Assembly: GCA_031281485.1 (NCBI GenBank)
Contig: JAITFI010000097.1
Coordinates: 1 to 46,929, forward strand
Direction of reading: 5' to 3'
DNA length: 46,929 bases
From: Chitinispirillales bacterium
GTDB taxonomy: Bacteria; Fibrobacterota; Chitinivibrionia; Chitinivibrionales; Chitinispirillaceae
Shown: positions 15,027 through 23,366 of the stretch, in pieces
How the letters are laid out: the number at the start of each line of letters is the position of its first letter
Position numbering within the stretch: the stretch's first letter is position 1
Made by a program: the position numbers and the translations under genes
The notes under the pieces: generated by a model
What the model was told of the DNA's origin: nothing
Databases searched by the model: none
The model's input: the letters and a program-made list of their open reading frames with translations, nothing else

Positions 15027-17426
15027 ATGAAAATCGTCTACAGCTGGCTGAAAGACTTTGTCGACATATCCGCCCCCGTAACCCAAGTCGCCGACGCGTT
15101 GGCGAGCGCCGGTATCGAGGTGGCTTCCGTGACCGAGACCTCCGTGCCGCAGGGCGTCAAGGTGGCCCGCGTCGTCTCCCGCGCCCCCCACCCCAACGCC
15201 GACAAACTGTCGCTCTGTCGGGTCGACTCCGGCGAGGGCGAGCCGCTCCAGATAGTCTGCGGAGCGCCGAACGTCGCCGAGGGCATGACCGTGGCATTGG
15301 CCACCATTGGCACCGTGCTCCCCGGAGACTTCAAAATCGGCAAATCCAAGATACGCGGGCAGGAGTCTTTCGGAATGCTCTGTTCCGGCAAAGAACTCGG
15401 CCTCTCTGACGACCACTCCGGTATCATGGCGCTGCCGGACGACTACACAATTGGGAAGCCGCTTGCCGAGTACATCCCTTACGACGCGGTGATCGAGATA
15501 GAGATCACCCCGAACCGCGGCGACTGCCTGAGCGTCGTCGGCGTGGCGCGCGAGGTGAGCGCCCGTTTCGGCCTGCCCTTCAGAAAACCAGTCAGGCGGC
15601 TTAAAGCTCAGGGCCGCGACCCGGTATCTGAGGCGATATCGGTGGAAGTGAAAGATCAGGCGCGCTGCCCGCGTTACATGGGGCGGTTGCTGCGGAATGT
15701 GGCCATAGGGCCGTCGCCGGATTGGATGAAGAGGCGTCTGGCGCTCGCCGGGCTGCGCCCGATCAACAACGTGGTCGATATCACCAATTACATACTGATC
15801 AAATACGGCCAGCCGATGCACGCTTTCGACTACGACGCCATTGAGGATAAGAGGATCGTTGTGCAGACCGCCGGCGCAATGGGCGTCTCCTCGTTCACCA
15901 CCTTAGACGGCGCGGAGCGTAAGCTCGTCGGCGACGATCTCCTGATCTGCGACGGGAAGCGCCCCGTCGCCCTCGCCGGAGTGATGGGCGGCGCGGGGTC
16001 GGAGATCAAAGAGAATACTAAAAACGTCTTCTTGGAGTGCGCCTTCTTTGAGCCGGGCGGGATCCGCAAAACATCCAAGCGCCTCGGGCTCTCCACCGAC
16101 TCCTCCTACCGCTTCGAACGCGGCGTAGATCCGGCGCAGGGTTTGGCGGACGCGTTGGAAAGGGCGGCTGAACTCATGCTGGAGCTCGCCGGCGGGAGCG
16201 CGGCCGACGGGGTAATCGACACCAACCCGAACCCGTTCCCCGACAAGGTGATAACCGTGCGCCCGTCGCGAGCCAAGAGGATATTGGGCATCGAGTTCCC
16301 GGCGGACAACATGGTCTTCTCGCTAAACACGCTGGGGATCAAAAGCGTAAAAAACAACGAAGATCTGGTCACCTGCACCGTGCCTCACTACCGCCACGAC
16401 GTCACCGAGGAGATCGACCTGATAGAGGAGGTCGGCCGCCAGTACGGGTACGACAACATTCCCGCCGCCGAAAGCGCCGCAGTGAGCTTGGTCAGGCAGC
16501 CGTCGACGGCTGAGGCGAACCGCGATACCGCGCGCTTCGCGCTTTGCTACTTCGGGCTGAACGAGATCATGACCAACAGCATGGTGTCGGAGTCAAAACG
16601 GAAGCTTTTAACGCCGTCCGCGGAGCCGGTAAAGATTCTCAACCCGCTGAATCCAGATATGGCCGAGATGCGCACGTCCATGGCGCTCTCCCTTTTAGAT
16701 ACGGCGGCATATAACCTGAACAGGAAGAACGGCAACAACAGGCTGTTCGAGATCGGCAAGGTATTCGAGCCCGACGAAAAATCGGGTTTGGCGGTCGAGA
16801 GGGATATTTTGGCGATAGCGATAGAAGGCGACTACGTCCCGCAGTCGTGGAGCAATCAGAAATTAGAGAACAGCTTCTTCGTTCTTAAGGGCATAATTGA
16901 GGCTTTCGCCGCGCATTGCGGTCTGGGAGCGGCGAAATTCGAACGCCTTGTAACGACCTGCCCGCTTTACGGGCCGGAGTCCGCCGGAATAACGTTCAAG
17001 AACGGCGTCAGCGGGACGATGGGGCGCGTTTCGGATAAGATCCGCAAAGCGTTCGGCATAAAGACCCCGGTCTTCTACGCCGGCTTCGACGTGACGGAGT
17101 GGCTGTCGGCGCCGAAACCGCTGCCCAAATACAACCCTCTGCCGAAGTTCCCGCCGCTGGAGAGAGATTTCAGTTTCGTGATGCCGGAAGCGCTGTCAAG
17201 CGACACGGTCAAAAACGAAATCAAATCAGTATCGCCATTGATAAAGACCGTCCGCCCCTTCGACCTCTACCGCGGAGAAAAACTGAACGCCGGGACGAAG
17301 AGCATGACCTTCTCGGTAGAGTTCAGATCGCCGGAAAAGACGCTGACGGACGAGGACGTGGCGGAGGCTTGCTCGAAGATCGTGTCGGTTATGGAAAAGA
17401 AGCACGGGGCGGAACTGAGGAAGTAG
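15027..17426 (+). CDS. pheT: Phenylalanyl-tRNA synthetase beta subunit
   Basis: The 799-residue protein has the full bacterial PheT layout: N-terminal tRNA-binding OB fold (about 40-150, HPNADKLSLCRV), B3/B4 editing domain (about 200-370, RPINNVVDITNYI, HAFDYD), B5 domain (about 400-470), the pseudo-catalytic core with EEVGRQYGYDNIP, and the C-terminal ferredoxin-fold anticodon-binding domain (about 705-799). It supplies tRNA recognition and editing of Tyr-tRNA-Phe in the alpha2-beta2 enzyme. Length is normal. The Shine-Dalgarno sequence is weak (AGGCGC), and the spacer upstream is repetitive. Confidence 0.97.
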   Translation: MKIVYSWLKDFVDISAPVTQVADALASAGIEVASVTETSVPQGVKVARVVSRAPHPNADKLSLCRVDSGEGEPLQIVCGAPNVAEGMTVALATIGTVLPGDFKIGKSKIRGQESFGMLCSGKELGLSDDHSGIMALPDDYTIGKPLAEYIPYDAVIEIEITPNRGDCLSVVGVAREVSARFGLPFRKPVRRLKAQGRDPVSEAISVEVKDQARCPRYMGRLLRNVAIGPSPDWMKRRLALAGLRPINNVVDITNYILIKYGQPMHAFDYDAIEDKRIVVQTAGAMGVSSFTTLDGAERKLVGDDLLICDGKRPVALAGVMGGAGSEIKENTKNVFLECAFFEPGGIRKTSKRLGLSTDSSYRFERGVDPAQGLADALERAAELMLELAGGSAADGVIDTNPNPFPDKVITVRPSRAKRILGIEFPADNMVFSLNTLGIKSVKNNEDLVTCTVPHYRHDVTEEIDLIEEVGRQYGYDNIPAAESAAVSLVRQPSTAEANRDTARFALCYFGLNEIMTNSMVSESKRKLLTPSAEPVKILNPLNPDMAEMRTSMALSLLDTAAYNLNRKNGNNRLFEIGKVFEPDEKSGLAVERDILAIAIEGDYVPQSWSNQKLENSFFVLKGIIEAFAAHCGLGAAKFERLVTTCPLYGPESAGITFKNGVSGTMGRVSDKIRKAFGIKTPVFYAGFDVTEWLSAPKPLPKYNPLPKFPPLERDFSFVMPEALSSDTVKNEIKSVSPLIKTVRPFDLYRGEKLNAGTKSMTFSVEFRSPEKTLTDEDVAEACSKIVSVMEKKHGAELRK

Positions 17427-17554
17427 GTAGAATCATCTGTACACAAAAGAACTTGCAAAAAATTATTAAAATAAAATTTGATTATGTTTGTTACATATGG
17501 CTATATTTATTATGACAACCACAAAATCTATTGATTATAGAGGGAAGACGTGTT

Positions 17555-18250
17555 ATGAGATGGCTTAGAAGATTGATGGGCGACAAAACTGACAATTCGG
17601 TAACAACAACTGAAGAGGAAATACTAAATTTAAAAGCAGCTATTAAACGATTAGAAGAAAAGTACCTGCCTATCAATTTAGTTAAAAAACGCGATCAAAA
17701 TATAGACAAATTTTATCGACCAAAAGAAACATACCTTACAAAAAGCGAACTATTGTTGTTTGAGAAATTATCAACAATAATAGTAAGTAAAGAATTTATT
17801 AATGTGTTTAATGAAGTAAAATATTTTATTTTCACAAAAGTCAAGTTAATTGATATCGTGCAACAAACACAACTTAGTTGGACTAAGTTCAAGGAACTAA
17901 ATAAAAATGAAACGGTTGTTGATAGTATCATAAAAGAATATCCGGATTTTAATGACTCGGATTATGTAAAACTAGCATTTTATCCGATACTTAATTGTCA
18001 CATCGATTTTTTGATATGCAAAAGTGTTGATGTCAATGTTGTTCCTATTTTAGGAATAGAACTTAATGGAAATGACCACGATAGCAATAAACCAAAAATG
18101 AATGACATATTCAAAGAGCATGTTTTGGATTTATTTAGAGTGAAAAAAACAAAAGGATTGATGATTATTCGAAATGAAGAGTTGACACAAGACGGTTACG
18201 ACGATAAACTGAAAAGTAAACTGATTAAAACATTAAAGGAACTGTCTTAA
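17555..18250 (+). CDS. DUF2726-family protein, AT-rich
   Basis: The 231-residue protein has an N-terminal charged/coiled-coil part and a C-terminal domain with YLTKSELLLFEKLSTII, FTKVKLIDIV, CHIDFLICKS, VPILGIELNGNDHD and DLFRVKKTKGLMII. This is the DUF2726 pattern, distantly related to restriction-endonuclease-like folds; IELNGNDHD sits where related proteins have a catalytic-like acidic strand. Function unknown. GAGGGA ten bases upstream supports ATG 17555. The gene is visibly richer in A/T codons (AAA, AAT, TTA) than its neighbours, suggesting lateral acquisition, and lies beside a broken yhcG. Confidence 0.7.
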   Translation: MRWLRRLMGDKTDNSVTTTEEEILNLKAAIKRLEEKYLPINLVKKRDQNIDKFYRPKETYLTKSELLLFEKLSTIIVSKEFINVFNEVKYFIFTKVKLIDIVQQTQLSWTKFKELNKNETVVDSIIKEYPDFNDSDYVKLAFYPILNCHIDFLICKSVDVNVVPILGIELNGNDHDSNKPKMNDIFKEHVLDLFRVKKTKGLMIIRNEELTQDGYDDKLKSKLIKTLKELS

Positions 18251-18396
18251 TATTCCAATAACAATGCTAGGTGGTTAAACTTAGACTTTTATAACAAAAA
18301 TTGTATAATTAATACTACTTCGCAATGACTATCAATACAATTACCAGCGCATTGCCGCATCCGCCTGAAATGGTTTATGCCTGAATTTCCGTTTCA

Positions 18397-19549
18397 TTAG
18401 ACGTTATCTCCGTCCGTAAATTTACGAATGGCTTTGGTGTCCTCAAACTCCTCGACCCATTCGGCGAGTTTTTGCTGTAATAGGGCCTTGTCCCGGTAGG
18501 TAAAGGCTGTACGCCGACGCGTAGATATTGCTGTCTTTCGGTAAGGTCAATTCGACGATACTGTCGTTCTTTTCCTTGCATAGCAAAATGCCAACAGTCG
18601 GCTTCTCGGCGTCGGTTTTGGCGTAACGGTCAAAGTAGTTGACGTACATCTGCATTTGGCCCAAGTCTTGATGTTTACCTTTAGGTCGATTAGGACATAG
18701 TATTGGAGTAGGCGGTTATAAAACACAAGGTCAACATAGAACGATTTTTCGTCAAACGAGAACCGTTTTTGCCTAGCCTCAAATAGGAAGCCTTTTCCTA
18801 ATTCGAGAAGGAATTTCTGTAAATTGTCTATCAACGCTTGTTCAAGTTCGGTTTCGCTGTACTCTGTCCGTTCCTCAAGTCCGGTAAACTCCAATACATA
18901 CGGAGTTTTGAATATATCGCGAGAATTTTCGATGACCTGTCCCTCGTTTGCCAACGCCATGACCCTATCCTTGTCCCTAGAAAGCCTTAACCGCTCGTAG
19001 AGCGAACTACCAACCTGACGTTGTAACTGTTTGACCGACCATTGCTGACTCATAGCCTCGATTTCGTAAAAACTGCGAGCGGCTTCATTTTCAATTCGCA
19101 TCAAAACTTGGTAATGCGACCACCCCAATTTGAATTTAGTAGACAACGCCTGCTCTTTTCGTGCGTTATCACTTAAAAAACCTATCCGTGAATCATTTTC
19201 TTCACTTTTTTCAGAAAGGGCAGACGGCATCTGCCCTATTGATGGCGCGTAAACTTGGTAAAATTTTCTTATACTTTTCAAATTTACTACCGAAAAACCA
19301 CGACCGTACCGCTCGGTGAGGTATTCGGACAACCCCCTTATCAACTTTCGCACCATAATGCGCCCTTTTTTGTCCATGCTGTTCACGCTCAACAATCATT
19401 CGCCCGATTTCGTAATATGCCGTAACGATTGCACTGTCCAACTGCCGTTTGGCGTATTGGCGCGCAACCGCCAGTAAATCTGCAATTTGCTTGTAAAAAT
19501 CAGACTCATCGCCATTCGGTATTATGGTGAGTTTATTGTTACACATCAT
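18397..19549 (-). pseudogene. yhcG/DUF1016-type nuclease, broken by three frameshifts
   Basis: Pieces of a YhcG-family (DUF1016) protein lie in three frames. The N-terminal piece starts at 19549 (QIADLLAVARQYAKRQLDSAIVTAYYEIGRMIVE). Near 19350 the frame shifts to RKLIRGLSEYLTERYGRGFSVVNLK and continues through the PD-(D/E)XK region (FYVDLVFYNRLLQYYVLIDLK). Near 18670 it shifts to GQMQMYVNYFDRYAKTD, and near 18500 to ALLQQKLAEWVEEFED, ending at 18397. Intact homologues are single proteins of about 330-380 residues, linked to DNA metabolism and restriction-associated loci. All neighbouring genes are intact, so real decay is more likely than sequencing error. A palindrome at 19217-19237 lies in the linker region. 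Confidence 0.85.
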
Positions 19550-19593
19550 ATTATCCTTACGTTTAGTTACGTCAAAAATAAGGTCACAAAAAC

Positions 19594-19737
19594 TTACCTA
19601 CGAATCGTTTTTTCAAAAAGGGCAGACAGCATCTGCCCTTTTTGCACCAAAACGTTATTCTTGAATTCAGCAAGCAATGTTTGCTGAATTTGATCTTTAT
19701 CACCGTCACCCAATTCGTCAGACAATTTCTGCCGAAT
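19594..19737 (-). pseudogene. Possible remnant of a coding region with embedded palindrome
   Basis: A 47-codon open stretch, bounded upstream by an in-frame TAG, reads IRQKLSDELGDGDKDQIQQ, then TLLAEFKNNVLVQKGQMLSAL and FEKTIRR before TAA. There is no start codon or ribosome-binding site, so it can only be the 3' end of a lost gene. Its KGQMLSAL segment is encoded by a 12-bp-stem palindrome (19615-19643) almost identical in its core to the one inside the yhcG pseudogene. I do not recognise the parent family. Confidence 0.3.
19615..19643. repeat. Palindrome shared with the yhcG pseudogene; terminator-like
   Basis: AAAAAGGGCAGA (19615-19626) pairs with TCTGCCCTTTTT (19632-19643) around a 5-base loop. 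The inner 22 bp match 19216-19237 with a single difference. The A5/T5 ends would let it work as a bidirectional terminator between ispF and the yhcG region, both on the minus strand. Confidence 0.6.
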
Positions 19738-19768
19738 CTACGTTGATTTGCAACCACCCAACGCTACC

Positions 19769-20278
19769 CTACCCCGTCCTAACCGCCGACACTATGACCA
19801 GCGCCTGAATCCCCTCCCCTCGCCCGAAGGCGGTGAGGCCCTCGCCGGTGGTGGCGGTCAGGCCGATGTCGCTTTCATTTAGCGACAGCAATGACGCTAT
19901 GGATCTCTTTATCGCCGGGATGCGGTCGGCAAGGTGCGGTCTTTTGGCCTCTATTGATATCGACACATGCGTTAGCGTCCATCCGCCGGCCGATAAGGTC
20001 TCCATGGCTTTTTCTAAGTATACGCGGCTGTCCGTCTGTCCGTTACGGCACAGATCATCGCTTATCTTCCCCAAAATATTTTGCCCGGATACACCCGAAA
20101 TCGCGTTTGTCACGGCGTGAAGGATAACGTCGGCGTCGCTGTTGCCTTCCAAACCTACGCAGTTCGGGATTGTTACGCCGCCTAGAATCAGCGGCTTCGG
20201 CGAACCGTCGGGTTCGAAGCGGTGCGAGTCTTGGCCTATGGCCGATACTGACACGCAACCGTTACTACTGGCACCCAT
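19769..20278 (-). CDS. ispF: Divergent IspF-like protein (MECDP synthase)
   Basis: The 169-residue protein follows the IspF family: IGQDSHRF carries the first Asp/His metal pair, NSDADVILHAV the second motif with its His, and TATTGEGLTAFGRGEGIQ the C-terminal CDP-binding loop. IspF makes 2-C-methyl-erythritol 2,4-cyclodiphosphate in the MEP isoprenoid pathway. Unusual points: the usual GHSDxD reads GNSDAD, the usual TDAL reads TNAI, and the GDIGxxFPDTD loop is replaced by NILGKISDDL. The metal ligands remain but the loop is atypical. It overlaps the end of the amgK-like gene by 14 bp, so it ends the recycling operon. Activity is uncertain. Confidence 0.75.
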   Translation of the reverse strand: MGASSNGCVSVSAIGQDSHRFEPDGSPKPLILGGVTIPNCVGLEGNSDADVILHAVTNAISGVSGQNILGKISDDLCRNGQTDSRVYLEKAMETLSAGGWTLTHVSISIEAKRPHLADRIPAIKRSIASLLSLNESDIGLTATTGEGLTAFGRGEGIQALVIVSAVRTG

Positions 20279-21293
20279 GAACGACCCCCTTTATCGCGGG
20301 GTAATCGGGAAGGAACTCCATTATGTAATACAGCCTCTCCAGCGCCGTCGGTATGAATTCGCGGTAGCGCGGTTTGTCTTTGTGCAAAGACAGGTTGGCG
20401 TACGCTCCCAGCGCCTGCATTAACCGCTGTGCGGCGCAAATGTAAAAATCATTCTTTGCGGAGACGCTGTTCGTTTTGGTCATGTAATATTCCACTAAAC
20501 GCTCCATCGTCTCTTTCCCCAGATTTACGTATGGGTCAAAGATCAGCGACGCGGCGTCGTAGTGCGCCGGCCCTAAGCGCGCGCCTTGATAGTCTACGAA
20601 CTTGATATGTCCATCGGCAATAAGTATGTTCTCCGATTGAAAATCGCGGTGTATACAGACTGTCGGTTGAATTCCCGCCGCGTGTACGGCTATTTTGCGC
20701 CGCTCTTTCTCCCAATCCGCGGTAAGCAAGCGTTCCTCGCCGAAGAATTCCACCACGCAATGCCGCGAGAAGTAAGTAGTCTCCCAAAAGAACGTTTCAA
20801 CGTCCATTGACCGCGGCACGATAAACGGGCAGTTGGCTACGTCTTGGCCGTGCCACACTATAAGGGCGTTGATTACCTTTTTGTAGGCCTCTTCGATTAA
20901 AGCGCTATTGGCGGCGTGGTCAACGCAGAACCGCTTAAGGGTGACGTCGCCCAAGTCCTCTTCAAGGATTAGGCCGTGCACCGGGTCGCTGGTGTGTATC
21001 TTGGGCAGGAACGGGACGGACGGCGAGAGGTGCGCCTCTATCCCCAGAAAGCGCGGCCAATCTTCGTCCGCGCTGTCCCACTCAACAAGGATGTAGGAGT
21101 GTTTTGCGTTCGACACCCTGAAAAAACGGCGCGTGGAGGCGGCCTGACCGGCCAGCTTGGCACTCCACTCCGCAATGTCAAAATTCGGTATTGACGCCTC
21201 TAAAAAGGTAAGCTGCGCCGGGGTCAATTCCGCGTTCTCCATCTCTTCCTCCAAGAAATTCGTTCCGGTCAATTCCGCTTCCGTCAATTCCAT
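20265..21293 (-). CDS. amgK: Aminoglycoside-phosphotransferase-fold sugar kinase, AmgK-like
   Basis: The 342-residue protein has the APH/choline kinase fold: ASTRRFFRV near the nucleotide-binding strands, VCIHRDFQSENILI (HxDxxxxN catalytic loop) and IKFVDYQGARLGPAHYDAASL (metal-binding Asp followed by the usual GPxxYDxASL). Homologues next to a MurU-type gene are AmgK, which phosphorylates the anomeric carbon of MurNAc and GlcNAc. ATG 21293 is inside the end of the murU gene (10-bp overlap) and gives a normal-length kinase; the longer open frame runs antiparallel-free through murU and is rejected. The neighbours namZ and murU strongly support the assignment. Confidence 0.8.
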   Translation of the reverse strand: MELTEAELTGTNFLEEEMENAELTPAQLTFLEASIPNFDIAEWSAKLAGQAASTRRFFRVSNAKHSYILVEWDSADEDWPRFLGIEAHLSPSVPFLPKIHTSDPVHGLILEEDLGDVTLKRFCVDHAANSALIEEAYKKVINALIVWHGQDVANCPFIVPRSMDVETFFWETTYFSRHCVVEFFGEERLLTADWEKERRKIAVHAAGIQPTVCIHRDFQSENILIADGHIKFVDYQGARLGPAHYDAASLIFDPYVNLGKETMERLVEYYMTKTNSVSAKNDFYICAAQRLMQALGAYANLSLHKDKPRYREFIPTALERLYYIMEFLPDYPAIKGVVHGCQ

Positions 21294-22072
21294 AAATCGA
21301 TCCTCCCGCCGTTTACTTCGGCCTCTATTTTTTTCAGCGCCTCGTGCGTGCCGATGTCCATCCACCACGAAGCTTCTTTTTTCGGGGTGATGATGCCGGG
21401 GGCGTGCCCGGCTAAAGCCGCCCTTTTCCATATAGATACGATTGAAAAGTCGTCTTTATTGACGAAGTCCAAAAATTCCCGCCGGTAAAACGCGACCCCG
21501 GTAAATTCAGCTTCCAAAATGCCGCCAACAGACGGGCGAACACAATTCGCCCCTACAGAATCAATAGGCGTTGACGGCTTTATTGACGACGCCAACGCTT
21601 CCCTATCGCCGGCGACACCCAGATAATCACCTGTAGCGCTGTCATACAAAATAGTCCCTAAACTATCGGCAGGGATTGACACTTGGGAACAAATCCGCCC
21701 GCTCTCAACAAACCGCGACGCCAACTCCGCTATATCGAATTTGTGGAGAATGTCCACATTGGCGATAAGAAAAGCATCGTCCCCGCTTAAAAAATCCCGA
21801 GCGAAATCAAGCGCCCCGCCGGTTCCCCTTATCTTATCACTCTCATAAAACAACTCAAACGGTATTGATGATTCGCGTTGAAATCGCTCCATCAATTCAT
21901 GTAAATAATGCGAATTGACGCCCAACGCCGAGAACGCTCCGGATCTATGCAACACCCGTAAATTGTGAGCCAAGAGCGGCTCGCCGCAGACGGGCACCAA
22001 GGCCTTCGGCAGCTTATCGGTGATGGGCCTCAGTCGTGTGCCGAAACCGGCGGCTAATATGAACCCGCGCAT
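21284..22072 (-). CDS. murU: MurU-like sugar-1-phosphate nucleotidyltransferase
   Basis: The 262-residue protein starts with the nucleotidyltransferase signature MRGFILAAGFGTRLRPITDKLPKAL in two parts (LAAGFGTRLRP and KLPKALVPV), has GTGGALDFA and FLIANVDIL for substrate and metal binding, and ends with WWMDIGTHEAL. MurU turns MurNAc alpha-1-phosphate into UDP-MurNAc, bypassing de novo UDP-MurNAc synthesis. Length is slightly above the family norm because of an insert near residues 130-175. It begins 8 bp after namZ and overlaps amgK, giving the order namZ-murU-amgK. A generic glucose- or mannose-1-phosphate role is the main alternative. Confidence 0.8.
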   Translation of the reverse strand: MRGFILAAGFGTRLRPITDKLPKALVPVCGEPLLAHNLRVLHRSGAFSALGVNSHYLHELMERFQRESSIPFELFYESDKIRGTGGALDFARDFLSGDDAFLIANVDILHKFDIAELASRFVESGRICSQVSIPADSLGTILYDSATGDYLGVAGDREALASSIKPSTPIDSVGANCVRPSVGGILEAEFTGVAFYRREFLDFVNKDDFSIVSIWKRAALAGHAPGIITPKKEASWWMDIGTHEALKKIEAEVNGGRIDLWN

Positions 22073-22080
22073 CGCCGCAC

Positions 22081-23268
22081 CTACTCCTTGTAGTATGAGA
22101 CCGTCTTAAAGAGTTCATGCCACGCCGCGTAGTCCCTCTCCCACGACGCCCTGATCTCCTCCGCGCTCTCACCCAAGGCCAACGCGCCGCGTAGCTCAGT
22201 GTCGCCGGCGAGGATGTCGAAGGGCATCTTTTCGCGCTCGTACTCGTAGGGCGGGTCCTTGTATTTGAACTGATCGCCGCACTGCTTTATCACCGCGCCT
22301 AAGATAGCCGCCGTGGTCTCCACCGGCCTATAAGTTTTGGGGTCGGTGACGTGTATCTGCACCCCGCCGCAGAACTCCCCTTTCCACTTTTGGAAGGTCG
22401 GGATGAAGCCGTGCTCACGGAAGAGGCAACCGGGTAATTTTTTCGCGTTCAACGCGGCGGCGAGCTCCGTGGCGTTGATAAAAGGCGCCCCGAAGAGTTC
22501 GAATGGGCGGGTCGTCCCGCGACCCTCCGAGAGGTTGGTCGCCTCGAGCAGCACCTGCCCCGGATAGACGATCGCGGTGTCGAGCGTTGGCATGTTCGGC
22601 GACGGCAGCACCCACGGCAATCCCGTGTCGCTCCAGAGCGAATCGCGCCGCCAACCGTCCATCCACACGACGTTGACGTCGGCGTTGTTTACGTATAACT
22701 TTTTGATGAGGAGCGCCATCTCCCCCATCGTCATACGGTGGCATAGCGGTATGGCCGCCCCGCCCACGAAAGAGAAGAACTTCTCGGAGAGCATAGGTCC
22801 GTCGACGCCTATCCTGCCTATGGGGTTCGGCCTGTCGAACACCCAGACCGGGATCCCGCTCTCGACGCAGGCCTCCATGCAGTGCTTGAGCGTCCACACG
22901 TAGGTATACGGGCGGGCGCCGACATCCTGCACGTCGAAGATCAGGGCATCAAGCCCGTCAAGCATGCCCGGCGTGGGCTTGCGGTGCTCCCCGTAGAGGC
23001 TGTAGACCGGAATTTTGAGGGCGGGATGGAGGCTGCCCTCCCACTCGACCATATTGTCCTGCGTCTGCCCGAAAAGCCCGTGCTGCGGGCCGAAGATCGC
23101 GGACAAAACCGGTTTGCGGGCGGTGTCTTTGGAGCCGTCCGCGAGTATATCAATCATGTGCCTGTAGGATGAGTCAACGGAAGCCGCGTGGCAGACAATG
23201 CCGACCCGCTTGCCGGCAAGGGGCTTGGGGGGATCGGCGGAGAACTTGTCCAATCCGAATTTTGTCAT
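22081..23268 (-). CDS. namZ: DUF1343 protein, NamZ-type exo-beta-N-acetylmuramidase
   Basis: The 395-residue protein matches DUF1343: GKRVGIVCHAASVD, IFGPQHGLFGQTQDNM, PVYSLYGEHRKPTPGML, DVQDVGARPYTYVWTL, FDRPNPIG, NLSEGRGTTRPFELFGAP. Characterised members (NamZ, GH171) release MurNAc from the non-reducing end of peptidoglycan fragments. The N-terminus (MTKFGLDKFSADPPKPLAGK) has no signal peptide, so this copy would act in the cytoplasm, unlike secreted NamZ. AGAGGTG about eight bases upstream supports the start. It leads an operon with a nucleotidyltransferase and a sugar kinase that together could convert released MurNAc to UDP-MurNAc. Confidence 0.85.
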   Translation of the reverse strand: MTKFGLDKFSADPPKPLAGKRVGIVCHAASVDSSYRHMIDILADGSKDTARKPVLSAIFGPQHGLFGQTQDNMVEWEGSLHPALKIPVYSLYGEHRKPTPGMLDGLDALIFDVQDVGARPYTYVWTLKHCMEACVESGIPVWVFDRPNPIGRIGVDGPMLSEKFFSFVGGAAIPLCHRMTMGEMALLIKKLYVNNADVNVVWMDGWRRDSLWSDTGLPWVLPSPNMPTLDTAIVYPGQVLLEATNLSEGRGTTRPFELFGAPFINATELAAALNAKKLPGCLFREHGFIPTFQKWKGEFCGGVQIHVTDPKTYRPVETTAAILGAVIKQCGDQFKYKDPPYEYEREKMPFDILAGDTELRGALALGESAEEIRASWERDYAAWHELFKTVSYYKE

Positions 23269-23366
23269 TTATTTTACACCTCTGTGAAGTTTGACTTTTT
23301 CCTATACAATTTTCCTCGCACATTCCGGTACGCGGATCAACCGACACATAGTTCCTGCATTCTTTA

